13,114 bases of DNA from CAWJHE01 sp964614855 (GTDB taxonomy: Bacteria > Chloroflexota > Anaerolineae > Anaerolineales > UBA4823), in assembly GCA_964614855.1 (NCBI GenBank), contig CAZTMX010000074.1, positions 1 to 13,114 on the forward strand. Direction: 5' to 3'. Of this stretch, positions 1 to 6,341 are shown in pieces (position 1 is the stretch's first letter; each line of letters begins with the position of its first letter). The position numbers and the translations under genes are program-made. The notes below the pieces were generated by a model that saw nothing but the letters and a program-made list of their open reading frames with translations, was not told where the DNA came from and searched no databases.

Positions 1-1
1 G

Positions 2-880
2 ATCGTGGGAACAAGCGAAGAAGCAGAATGGACGGATATCGCCAGCTTCAAACGCGAATTTCCGCTGCCCTGCTGCGGTTTTTCTCCCGACGGTATGTTT
101 CCAATTTTTAATATCGAAAAAGGCTATGCTGATCTGGTTTTAAAGTTTCCGCTTAGAGCTGATCACGATATGCTTAATTTGCAGGCTGGCGACAGCCCGA
201 ACACCATCCCCTCGCGCTCCGAAATCCAATTCACCGGCAGCGACCCGTTGGTCATCCAGGGCGTGTCGGTGCACAGCTCTGTGCCGCACGAAGGCGACAA
301 TGCAATCCTCAAGTTATGCAGCGAGCTAGCGACAATGGGGCGCGATGATCTGAATTTTGTGCGCTTTGTCAACCGCTTCCTGGGGAACAGTGGTCATGCC
401 AGGGAGCTGCACATAGACGACGGCAGCGACACCTTGCGCGGGGAGTTTATCGGGCTGACCACCGTCGCGCCCACCGTTTTGCGCATGGACGGCGACCAGG
501 TACACCTGACGATCAATATCCGCTACAAATACGGCACCCACAGCGAGGATATCCTGCGCGCCTTTTCCAGCCGTGCTCAAGAATACGGCTTTGAATGCTC
601 TTGCAAGGGCTTTCTAGATCCGATGATGGTCAGCCGGGAGCTGCCATTTTTGAAGATCATGGCACAAGTCAGTGAAGAATACGGCGTGGACAGCGGCTTT
701 CGTACCGCACCCGGCACCAGCTATGCGAAATCCATGCCCAACTTTGTCTCCTGGGGACCTGTCTTCCCCGGCGATCCGCAGACGGCGCACATGGAGGACG
801 AGCGGCTGTCGTTGAACTCGCTGCTGCTCGCCGGCAAGCTGTATGCGCACTTCCTCAGCCGGGTATGCGTAATTACATAA
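2..880 (+). CDS. M20 family dipeptidase (PepV/carnosinase-like), C-terminal part
   Basis: This is the 3' part of a zinc-dependent cytoplasmic dipeptidase; the true start lies before the window. The reading frame is open from base 2, and the residues just before the GTG at 5 read I-V, giving IVGTSEEAEW. This is the M20 motif in which the adjacent Glu pair supplies the general base and a metal ligand (PepV has IVGTDEE here). The next part, VHSSVPHEGDNAI, matches the PepV/Sapep lid region. Near the C-terminus GTSYAKSMPN and GPVFPGDPQTAHMEDE carry the last metal-binding His and its typical context. About 292 residues are visible of the usual 450-470. The metal ligands upstream of the Glu pair are outside the window. 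It stops 81 bases before the aldolase, with a promoter between them, so it is probably not part of the sugar operon. No terminator is visible after it. Family is confident; substrate is unknown. Confidence 0.88.
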   Translation: MVGTSEEAEWTDIASFKREFPLPCCGFSPDGMFPIFNIEKGYADLVLKFPLRADHDMLNLQAGDSPNTIPSRSEIQFTGSDPLVIQGVSVHSSVPHEGDNAILKLCSELATMGRDDLNFVRFVNRFLGNSGHARELHIDDGSDTLRGEFIGLTTVAPTVLRMDGDQVHLTINIRYKYGTHSEDILRAFSSRAQEYGFECSCKGFLDPMMVSRELPFLKIMAQVSEEYGVDSGFRTAPGTSYAKSMPNFVSWGPVFPGDPQTAHMEDERLSLNSLLLAGKLYAHFLSRVCVIT

Positions 881-905
881 TTTCACTATTGAAATTTTGT
901 TCATT
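879..905 (+). promoter_or_regulatory. SorC/DeoR-type operator overlapping the operon promoter
   Basis: Bases 888-905 read ATTGAAATTTTGTTCATT, an interrupted palindrome of ATTGAA, 6 bases, TTCATT. As I remember the Bacillus subtilis DeoR operator (ATTGAACAAAATTTCAAT), its reverse complement differs from this by one base. A second, perfect inverted repeat with 7-base arms (AATTTCA, CTAT, TGAAATT) spans 879-896 and shares the TTGAA half-site. Three half-sites are therefore spaced across the -35 box and spacer, where a bound protein would block RNA polymerase. A SorC/DeoR-family regulator is encoded in the same operon at 9345, which fits autoregulation. The pairing of this site with that protein is inferred. 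Confidence 0.68.
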
Positions 906-917
906 GTGTTGTATACT
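889..917 (+). promoter_or_regulatory. Sigma-70-type promoter of the sugar operon
   Basis: A -35 box TTGAAA (889-894) and a -10 box TATACT (912-917) are separated by exactly 17 bases, matching the consensus at 4/6 and 5/6 positions. Transcription would start near 924, leaving a leader of about 38 bases before the aldolase ATG at 962. The region is clearly more AT-rich than the flanking genes. The operator-like palindromes overlap the -35 box and spacer. Confidence 0.75.
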
Positions 918-961
918 CAGAGCATCATCCATTCACCTCATCCATTCAGGAGGGCCACCCC

Positions 962-1612
962 ATGCTCTTACAACACGAACGTGAAGAAATTGTTGCCTTC
1001 GGCCGCAAGCTGATTACATCCTCCCTAACGACCGGTTCCGGCGGCAACCTTTCCATCTTCAACCGCCAGGAAGGCCTGGTGGCCATCAAACCCACCGGTG
1101 TGGATTACTTCCTGATGAAACCCGAAGATGTGGTGATTTTGGATCCCTCGGGGGTGATCGTAGACGGCAAGCTCAAACCATCCAGCGAAATCAGCATGCA
1201 CCTGGGGCTTTACCAGGCGCGCACTGAGGTCAACGCTGTTGTTCACACGCACCAGGTCTACGCCACCACCATTGCCTGCCTGGGCTGGGAGCTGCCTGCG
1301 GTCCATTACCTGGTCGGTTTTTCCGGCAACAAAGTCCCCATCGCAGCCTACGCAACCTACGGCACCCCCGAGCTGGCACAAAATATCATCCAGTCCATCG
1401 GATCGTACAACGCTTGCCTGCTCGCTAACCACGGCATCGTCACGGTCGGAGCGGACATCCTCTCAGCCTTCAATACCGCCGAAGAGCTGGAGCTGGTCGC
1501 ACGCCTGTATTACCAGAGCATGTGCATTGGCAAACCCAATATCCTCAGCGATGAGGAGATGGAGGTGGTGACAAAGAAATTTACCCATTACGGTCAGCCC
1601 CAAACCTTATAA
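962..1612 (+). CDS. Class II aldolase/adducin family protein (L-fuculose/L-rhamnulose phosphate aldolase-like)
   Basis: A 216-residue cytoplasmic zinc-dependent aldolase. It probably cleaves a ketose 1-phosphate into dihydroxyacetone phosphate and an aldehyde such as lactaldehyde or glycolaldehyde. The zinc ligands are visible as His95 and His97 in VVHTHQVYA and His157 in LANHGIV. The phosphate-binding loops are GSGGNLS (26-32) and PSSE (73-76), with Glu76 at the place of the catalytic Glu73 of E. coli FucA. Length is that of FucA (about 215), shorter than typical RhaD (about 274). The ATG has a good ribosome site (CAGGAGGG, 947-954). It is the first gene after the promoter, upstream of the importer genes. 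L-ribulose-5-phosphate 4-epimerases share this fold, so epimerase activity is a possible alternative. The exact substrate, for example fuculose, rhamnulose or apulose phosphate, cannot be read from the sequence. Confidence 0.88.
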   Translation: MLLQHEREEIVAFGRKLITSSLTTGSGGNLSIFNRQEGLVAIKPTGVDYFLMKPEDVVILDPSGVIVDGKLKPSSEISMHLGLYQARTEVNAVVHTHQVYATTIACLGWELPAVHYLVGFSGNKVPIAAYATYGTPELAQNIIQSIGSYNACLLANHGIVTVGADILSAFNTAEELELVARLYYQSMCIGKPNILSDEEMEVVTKKFTHYGQPQTL

Positions 1613-1642
1613 AACCGAAACAATAGAAATCAATTCATCGCG

Positions 1643-1688
1643 GCATAATTTTTCTTTATGCAAGAACCCTGTAAGGTCACCCCTTACA
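1643..1688 (+). promoter_or_regulatory. Two inverted repeats ahead of the binding-protein gene
   Basis: The 106-base gap between the aldolase and the binding-protein gene holds two hairpins. The first is GCATAA (1643-1648) with TTATGC (1656-1661) and a T-rich 7-base loop. The second is TGTAAGG (1670-1676) with CCTTACA (1682-1688), loop TCACC. The second ends 17 bases before the ribosome site AGAGGAGA at 1706-1713. Neither is followed by a T run, so they are not typical terminators. They could stabilise the 5' end of a processed binding-protein mRNA or bind a protein. No good internal promoter was found here. Confidence 0.45.
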
Positions 1689-1718
1689 CCAACCACTAGA
1701 CAGCAAGAGGAGAATCGT

Positions 1719-2768
1719 ATGAACAAGCACGTTTTTTGGATCCGGTTTTTTTCCATGCTCATGATCGTTGCCATGCTGGCAGCATGCGCCCCGGCTGCCA
1801 CGCAGGCGCCGGCGGCGGAAGCACCCGCTGCTGAAGCACCCGCCGCAGAAGCCCCTGCTGCGGCAGAACCCTATGAAATCGCCGTGGTAGTCAAGATCGT
1901 CGGTATCCCCTGGTTCAACGTGGTGGAAACCGGCGTCAAGCGCGCCGCTGAAGAGCTGGGTGTAAACGCCTACCAAACCGGCCCTGCCCAGGCAGACCCG
2001 GCGCAGCAGGTCAAGATGGTTGAAGACCTGGTTGCCAAGGGCGTGGACGCCATCCTGGTTGTCCCTAATGACGCCAAGGCGCTCGAGCCCGTATTCCAGA
2101 AAGCCAAGGAAAAAGGGATTATCATCATCACCCACGAAAGCCCAGACCAGGTCGGTACCGATTACGACTTCGAGCTGATCGACAACGTCAAATTCGGCCA
2201 GCAAGCCTGGGACCAACTTGTCTCGCACATGGGTGACAGTGGTGAATACGCCGTCTTCGTCGGCGGTCTCACCGTCCCGCTGCACAACTTCTGGGCAGAC
2301 ACCGGCATCGAATATGCCAAGACTAAGTACCCGAACCTGAAACTGGTCACCGAGCGCATCCCCTGCGGTGAGGACCAGGAGCTGGCCCGCCAGAAGACCC
2401 TCGAGCTGATCAAAGCCTACCCCGACCTGAAGGGTATTGTCGGCTTTGGCTCGCTTGGCCCCATCGGCGCTGCCCAGGCTCTGAAGGAAAAAGGCCTGGA
2501 AGGTCAAATTTCTGTAGTCGGTACGGTTATCCCATCGCAGGCAGCTCCCTATCTGACCGACGGCTCGCTCAAGCAGGGCATCCTGTGGAACCCGGCTGAC
2601 GCAGGCTACGGCATGGTCTGGCTGGCTAAATACCTGTTGGACGGCGGCAAGATCGAGACCGGCGTCGAAATCCCCGGCATCGGACCCGTCACCCTGGATG
2701 GACTGGTGATCAAGGCTGACGCTATCCTGGATATCAACAAAGACAACGCGGCTGGCTTGGGGTTCTAA
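1719..2768 (+). CDS. Sugar ABC transporter substrate-binding lipoprotein (RhaS/LsrB-like, CUT2 class)
   Basis: A 349-residue extracytoplasmic ligand receptor of the importer encoded downstream. Residues 1-22 are a signal peptide with a hydrophobic core (FFSMLMIVAML) and a lipobox LAAC, so Cys23 would be lipidated and anchor the protein in the membrane. Residues about 24-52 form a flexible linker of APAAE repeats. From residue 53 the periplasmic-binding-protein fold (Peripla_BP_4 type) begins. VKIVGIPWFNVVETGVKRAAEELGV and the following ADPAQQ resemble rhamnose-binding RhaS and autoinducer-2-binding LsrB. The C-terminal stretch (GVEIPGIGPV, then a DINKDNAAGLGF tail) is also typical of that group. 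The ATG has a strong ribosome site (AGAGGAGA, 1706-1713). A terminator follows directly at 2786-2820, which would give this gene more mRNA than the ATPase and permeases. Ligand is uncertain: rhamnose, AI-2-like or another monosaccharide. Confidence 0.92.
   Translation: MNKHVFWIRFFSMLMIVAMLAACAPAATQAPAAEAPAAEAPAAEAPAAAEPYEIAVVVKIVGIPWFNVVETGVKRAAEELGVNAYQTGPAQADPAQQVKMVEDLVAKGVDAILVVPNDAKALEPVFQKAKEKGIIIITHESPDQVGTDYDFELIDNVKFGQQAWDQLVSHMGDSGEYAVFVGGLTVPLHNFWADTGIEYAKTKYPNLKLVTERIPCGEDQELARQKTLELIKAYPDLKGIVGFGSLGPIGAAQALKEKGLEGQISVVGTVIPSQAAPYLTDGSLKQGILWNPADAGYGMVWLAKYLLDGGKIETGVEIPGIGPVTLDGLVIKADAILDINKDNAAGLGF
1806..1865 (+). repeat. Four tandem 15-base units encoding an APAAE linker
   Basis: Four in-frame 15-base units (1806-1820, 1821-1835, 1836-1850, 1851-1865) encode APAAE, APAAE, APAAE and APAAA, just after the lipidated cysteine of the binding protein. 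The units differ mostly at synonymous third positions, so the peptide repeat rather than the DNA seems to be conserved. It is a spacer between the membrane anchor and the binding domain. Confidence 0.85.
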
Positions 2769-2785
2769 TCATCTCATAGTAAAAT

Positions 2786-2820
2786 GAGCCTCTCTGGAAG
2801 CACGGAGAGGCTCTTTTTTT
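2786..2820 (+). terminator. Rho-independent terminator between binding protein and ATPase genes
   Basis: A perfect 9-base stem GAGCCTCTC (2786-2794) with GAGAGGCTC (2805-2813) is followed at once by seven T (2814-2820). A G-U pair and a G-C pair can extend the stem inward, leaving a 6-base loop. It sits 17 bases after the stop codon of the binding protein and 18 bases before the next ATG. With no obvious new promoter in between, it would act as a partial terminator that lowers transcription of the rest of the operon. Confidence 0.9.
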
Positions 2821-2824
2821 ACCG

Positions 2825-2840
2825 ATAGGAGTATTCCTAT
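2825..2840 (+). promoter_or_regulatory. Hairpin masking the ribosome site and start codon of the ABC ATPase
   Basis: ATAGGA (2825-2830) pairs perfectly with TCCTAT (2835-2840) around a GTAT loop. The left arm contains the ribosome binding site (ATAGGAG, 2826-2831 core) and the right arm contains the first two bases of the ATG at 2839. In mRNA this small stem-loop would hide both. It is short and AU-rich, so it probably tunes translation rather than blocks it. Confidence 0.5.
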
Positions 2841-4332
2841 GGAACCATTTCTCTCCTTAAAGGGAGTCAGCAAGCATTACACCGGGGTGACCGCCCTGAA
2901 CCAGGTAGATTTTGAGATCTTCCCTGGAGAAATCCACTGCCTGGTCGGCGAAAACGGATCGGGCAAATCCACCCTGATCAAGATCATCTCGGGTGTGGTT
3001 GCGCCGGATCCAGGCGCAGAAATTCTCATCTCCGGCGAACCGGTCCACGGCTCACAGACCATCGATGCCATCCACAAGGGCATCCAGATTATTTACCAGG
3101 ACTTATCCTTATTTCCCAACTTGACCGTGACCGAAAATATCGCCCTGGGACAGGTGGTGGCCGGACGCAAGCATCTGATCAACTGGGACGAGATGAAGCG
3201 CATCGCCCAGGAAGCTATGGCGCGCATCGATGTGCGTTTACCCCTGGACTCGCTGGTGCGCGAGATTTCCCTTGCCGATCAACAGCTGGTCGCCATCTGC
3301 CGCGCCTTTACCAGCGATGTGCGCCTGCTGATCATGGATGAACCCACCGCATCGCTGACGCGCAAAGAAGTCGACTCGCTGCTGCAGGTGGTGCAGGATA
3401 TGCGCGCCAGGGGCATCGCCATCATCTTTGTTAGCCACAAGCTGGATGAAATCCTGCAGGTCGCTGACCGGGTGACCGTACTGCGCGACGGCAAGAAAGT
3501 GGGCACCTTCCCAGCCAGCGAGCTGGATGACGACAAACTCACCCACCTGATGACCGGTAAGAAAGTGACCTATATCCCCTTTGTGCCAAAAATCCAGGCA
3601 GACCAACCGGTGTTGGAAGTACGCAACCTGTCCAAAAAAGGCAATTTCAAGGATATCAGCTTCAAACTCTACCCCGGTGAAATCCTGGGGTTGACCGGTT
3701 TGCTTGGCTCCGGGCGCACCGAGCTGGCGCTGTCGCTTTTCGGCGTCTTCAAGCCGGATAGCGGCGAGATCCTTTACCAAGGAAAACCGGTGAACCTGGA
3801 CTCGATCCCCGTCGCCATGCGCACCGGCATCAGCTATGTGCCCGAAGACCGGCTGGTACAGGGGCTGGTGATGAACCAATCGGTGGGTAAAAACATTGTG
3901 CTCACCACTTTGGACGATCTAACCAATCACTTCAGGCTGCTGGATATGGCGAAGATGCGCGAAAACATCCGCGCCTGGGTGCAAGAGCTGTCCATTAAGA
4001 TCCCCTCGGTCGATTCCGCTGCACAGACCCTTTCCGGCGGCAACCAGCAGCGGGTAGTGCTGGCAAAATGGATCGCCACCGATCCAAAGGTACTGATCCT
4101 GGACGGCCCGACCATCGGCATCGATATCGCCGCCAAGTTCAGCATCCACGAGACCATCCGCACCCTGGCGGAGCGCGGCATCGCCATCCTGTTGATCTCG
4201 GATGAGCTGCCGGAAGTCTTCCAGAATGCCAACCGCATCCTGGTGATGCACAAGGGCCACCTGACCGGGGAATTTATCACCGCCCAAACCTCCCTGGCTG
4301 AGATCCAAGAGCGCATCAACCCGGTTGGATAA
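2839..4332 (+). CDS. Sugar ABC transporter ATP-binding protein, two ABC domains (RbsA/LsrA-like)
   Basis: A 497-residue cytoplasmic ATPase that powers the CUT2 importer. Domain 1 (about 5-245) has Walker A GENGSGKST (37-45), Q-loop Gln87, a family-typical signature SLADQQ (144-149), Walker B LLIMDEPT with Glu168, and His200. Domain 2 (about 257-495) has a degenerate Walker A (GLLGSGRTE, 287-295, Arg293 in place of Lys), a perfect signature LSGGNQQ (398-404), and a Walker B reading LILDGPT with Gly423 where Glu is expected. This fits one competent ATP site, formed by Walker A of domain 1 and the signature of domain 2. Length is normal for RbsA, XylG and LsrA proteins (about 500). The ATG is preceded by ATAGGAG, held in a small hairpin. 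The gene follows a terminator and ends 11 bases before the first permease. Confidence 0.94.
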   Translation: MEPFLSLKGVSKHYTGVTALNQVDFEIFPGEIHCLVGENGSGKSTLIKIISGVVAPDPGAEILISGEPVHGSQTIDAIHKGIQIIYQDLSLFPNLTVTENIALGQVVAGRKHLINWDEMKRIAQEAMARIDVRLPLDSLVREISLADQQLVAICRAFTSDVRLLIMDEPTASLTRKEVDSLLQVVQDMRARGIAIIFVSHKLDEILQVADRVTVLRDGKKVGTFPASELDDDKLTHLMTGKKVTYIPFVPKIQADQPVLEVRNLSKKGNFKDISFKLYPGEILGLTGLLGSGRTELALSLFGVFKPDSGEILYQGKPVNLDSIPVAMRTGISYVPEDRLVQGLVMNQSVGKNIVLTTLDDLTNHFRLLDMAKMRENIRAWVQELSIKIPSVDSAAQTLSGGNQQRVVLAKWIATDPKVLILDGPTIGIDIAAKFSIHETIRTLAERGIAILLISDELPEVFQNANRILVMHKGHLTGEFITAQTSLAEIQERINPVG

Positions 4333-4343
4333 GGAGGTGAAGC

Positions 4344-5345
4344 ATGAAGAAATTCTTTAGCTACCACGAAACCTACGTTCTTCTGGCTATCATCGCCTTT
4401 GCCCTGGTGATCACCGCCATTAACCCCGATTTTTTCACCCTCGAGAACCTGTTTGACATGCTCAAAAGCTACTCGCTGATGGGTACCTTCGCCATCGGGA
4501 TGCTTTTTGTCATCATCTCCGGCGGGATTGACCTGTCCTTTACTGCTATCGCCACCGTCAGCGGCTACACCATCGCAGTGCTGCTGCTGCAGCGCGGCGA
4601 GCAGATGAATATCTTCCAGGTGTTTGCCATCGCCGGTGTCATCGGCATCCTGTTGGGCTCGATCAATGCCTTTATCATCTACACCTTCCGCATCCCCAGC
4701 ATCATCACCACCATCGCCACCTTGAACATTTATTACGGCATCCTGACCGTGCTCTCGCAGGGCAAATGGCTGTACGGCTTCCCGGCCTGGTTTGGCAAAT
4801 ATACGCAGATGTACGTCTTCAAGCTGCAGACGCCAACCGGCATCACCTACGGGCTGTCTGTGATCACCGCGGGCTGGTTCCTGCTGCTGCTGCTGGCATG
4901 GTTTATCCTGCGCTATACCGTGCTCGGGCGCAGCATCTACGCCATGGGCGGCAACCCGGGTTCAGCCAGCCGCGCCGGCTTCAATATGCTGAAAATCCAC
5001 CTGTTTGTCTACGGCTTTATGGGGCTGATGGCCGGCTTCGGCAGTGTGATCCAGGCACTGCTGGTGCAAACCGTAGCGCCAAACTCGCTGGTTGGCAAGG
5101 AGCTGGATGTGATCGCCGCCGTGGTGCTGGGAGGCGCCAGCCTGACCGGCGGTACGGGCAGTGTGCTGGGCACCGTGCTGGGCGTGGCGCTGATCGCCAT
5201 CCTGGGCAACGGGCTGACCCTGATGCACGTCCCAGCCACCTGGTACAAGGTGGTCATCGGCTCGGTGATCCTGATCAGCGTGGGTGCGAGCGCTTACCGG
5301 CAAAAGATATCCAGCCGCCGTCGTGCGATCATCGAAGTGGAGTAG
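4344..5345 (+). CDS. Sugar ABC transporter permease 1 (LsrC/RhaP-like, BPD_transp_2)
   Basis: A 333-residue integral membrane protein forming one half of the importer channel. It has roughly eight to ten hydrophobic segments, beginning with VLLAIIAFALVITAI and then MGTFAIGMLFVIISGGIDLS; the GGIDLS motif is typical of CUT2 permeases. The cytoplasmic ATPase-contact loop is seen as YAMGGNPGSASRAGFN, matching the family pattern GGNxxAAxxxG. The C-terminus ends in a short basic tail (KISSRRRA). The ATG is preceded by an ideal ribosome site (AAGGAGGTGA, 4331-4340) that overlaps the stop codon of the ATPase gene. The second permease starts 12 bases after it. Two distinct permease genes, rather than one used as a homodimer, recall Lsr and rhamnose transporters. 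Confidence 0.93.
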   Translation: MKKFFSYHETYVLLAIIAFALVITAINPDFFTLENLFDMLKSYSLMGTFAIGMLFVIISGGIDLSFTAIATVSGYTIAVLLLQRGEQMNIFQVFAIAGVIGILLGSINAFIIYTFRIPSIITTIATLNIYYGILTVLSQGKWLYGFPAWFGKYTQMYVFKLQTPTGITYGLSVITAGWFLLLLLAWFILRYTVLGRSIYAMGGNPGSASRAGFNMLKIHLFVYGFMGLMAGFGSVIQALLVQTVAPNSLVGKELDVIAAVVLGGASLTGGTGSVLGTVLGVALIAILGNGLTLMHVPATWYKVVIGSVILISVGASAYRQKISSRRRAIIEVE

Positions 5346-5357
5346 CAGGAGGCTGGC

Positions 5358-6341
5358 ATGGCAAAAAAATATTCTGAAAACCTGGTTTTACTGGCAATCG
5401 TGGCAGGTGTGATCCTGCTGATGTGGCTGCTCAACGGGTCGGATTTCATGAACCTGGGCAATTTCCAATCCATGGCCTCCCAGTTGCCCGAGTTGGGCAT
5501 CTTGTCCATTGCCATGATGATCACCATGCTCACCGCAGGCATCAACCTGTCGATCATCGCCACCGCCAACCTCTCCGGCATCGTCATGGCCATGATCCTG
5601 ACGCAAACCATCCCCCCCGAGAACACCGGTCCAGGTGGGATCGGGCTGGTACTGCTGGCGATCGTTGCCGGGCTGATCACCTCCGCATTGATCGGGCTGC
5701 TCAACGGCTACCTGGTGGCATACCTGGAGATCTCTCCCATCCTGGCTACGCTGGGCACGATGAGCCTGGTCAGCGGGCTGGCGGTGGGCATCACCAAGGG
5801 CTATGTCATCTCGGGGATGCCGCAGGCCATGCTGTCCATCGGCAGCGGCTCATTTCTTGGCATCCCACTGCCCATGTGGATTTTTATCGCTGGAGTGCTG
5901 ATCTTGAGCGTGATCCTGCGCCAGACCCCGCTGGGGACGCGCATCTATATGCTCGGCTCCAACCCCACCGCCTGTTTTTATTCCGGGGTAAACAACCCGC
6001 AGGTGCTGATGCGCACCTATCTGATTTCGGGGTTGTATTCCGGGTTGGCAGCCATTATCATGATCGCCCGCTTCAATTCAGCCAAGGCGGATTATGGTGA
6101 AAGCTACCTGCTGCTGACCGTGCTGGTATCGGTGCTGGGCGGCGTTTCGGCTGCCGGTGGGTTTGGCCGGGTGAGCGGGCTGGTGCTGGCGTTGATCATC
6201 CTGCAGGTGATCTCAAGCGGGTTGAACCTGATGGGCGTCAATACCTTCCTCACCCTGGCACTGTGGGGCAGTGTACTCATCTCAGTAATGGTGATCCAAT
6301 ATTTCCTGGAACGCAGACAGGAGAAAAGGCGGACGACATGA
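5358..6341 (+). CDS. Sugar ABC transporter permease 2 (LsrD/RhaQ-like, BPD_transp_2)
   Basis: A 327-residue membrane protein, the likely heterodimer partner of the permease encoded just upstream. Hydrophobic segments include VLLAIVAGVILLMWLL near the N-terminus and IGLVLLAIVAGLITSALIGL. AGINLS stands in the place of the GGIDLS motif. The ATPase-contact loop reads YMLGSNPTACFYSGVN, a diverged form of the GGNxxAAxxxG pattern. The ATG has the ribosome site AGGAGG at 5347-5352. Its TGA stop overlaps the ATG of the following kinase (ATGA, 6338-6341), so translation of transporter and kinase is coupled. The protein ends in a basic cytoplasmic tail (ERRQEKRRTT). Confidence 0.93.
   Translation: MAKKYSENLVLLAIVAGVILLMWLLNGSDFMNLGNFQSMASQLPELGILSIAMMITMLTAGINLSIIATANLSGIVMAMILTQTIPPENTGPGGIGLVLLAIVAGLITSALIGLLNGYLVAYLEISPILATLGTMSLVSGLAVGITKGYVISGMPQAMLSIGSGSFLGIPLPMWIFIAGVLILSVILRQTPLGTRIYMLGSNPTACFYSGVNNPQVLMRTYLISGLYSGLAAIIMIARFNSAKADYGESYLLLTVLVSVLGGVSAAGGFGRVSGLVLALIILQVISSGLNLMGVNTFLTLALWGSVLISVMVIQYFLERRQEKRRTT

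Noticed and set aside
1644..1649. CATAAT as a -10 box of an internal promoter for the binding-protein gene
   Set aside because: No matching -35 box is found at 16-18 bases upstream, and the bases are part of an inverted repeat.
1677..2507. A 276-codon minus-strand frame opposite the binding-protein gene
   Set aside because: It mirrors a well-supported lipoprotein gene; its translation has no recognisable motif and no ribosome site was seen.
6263..6337. An upstream start for the xylulokinase-like gene
   Set aside because: The 25 extra residues lie within the permease reading region and precede the invariant N-terminal GIDLGT motif; the ATG at 6338 has a ribosome site and a typical 4-base overlap.
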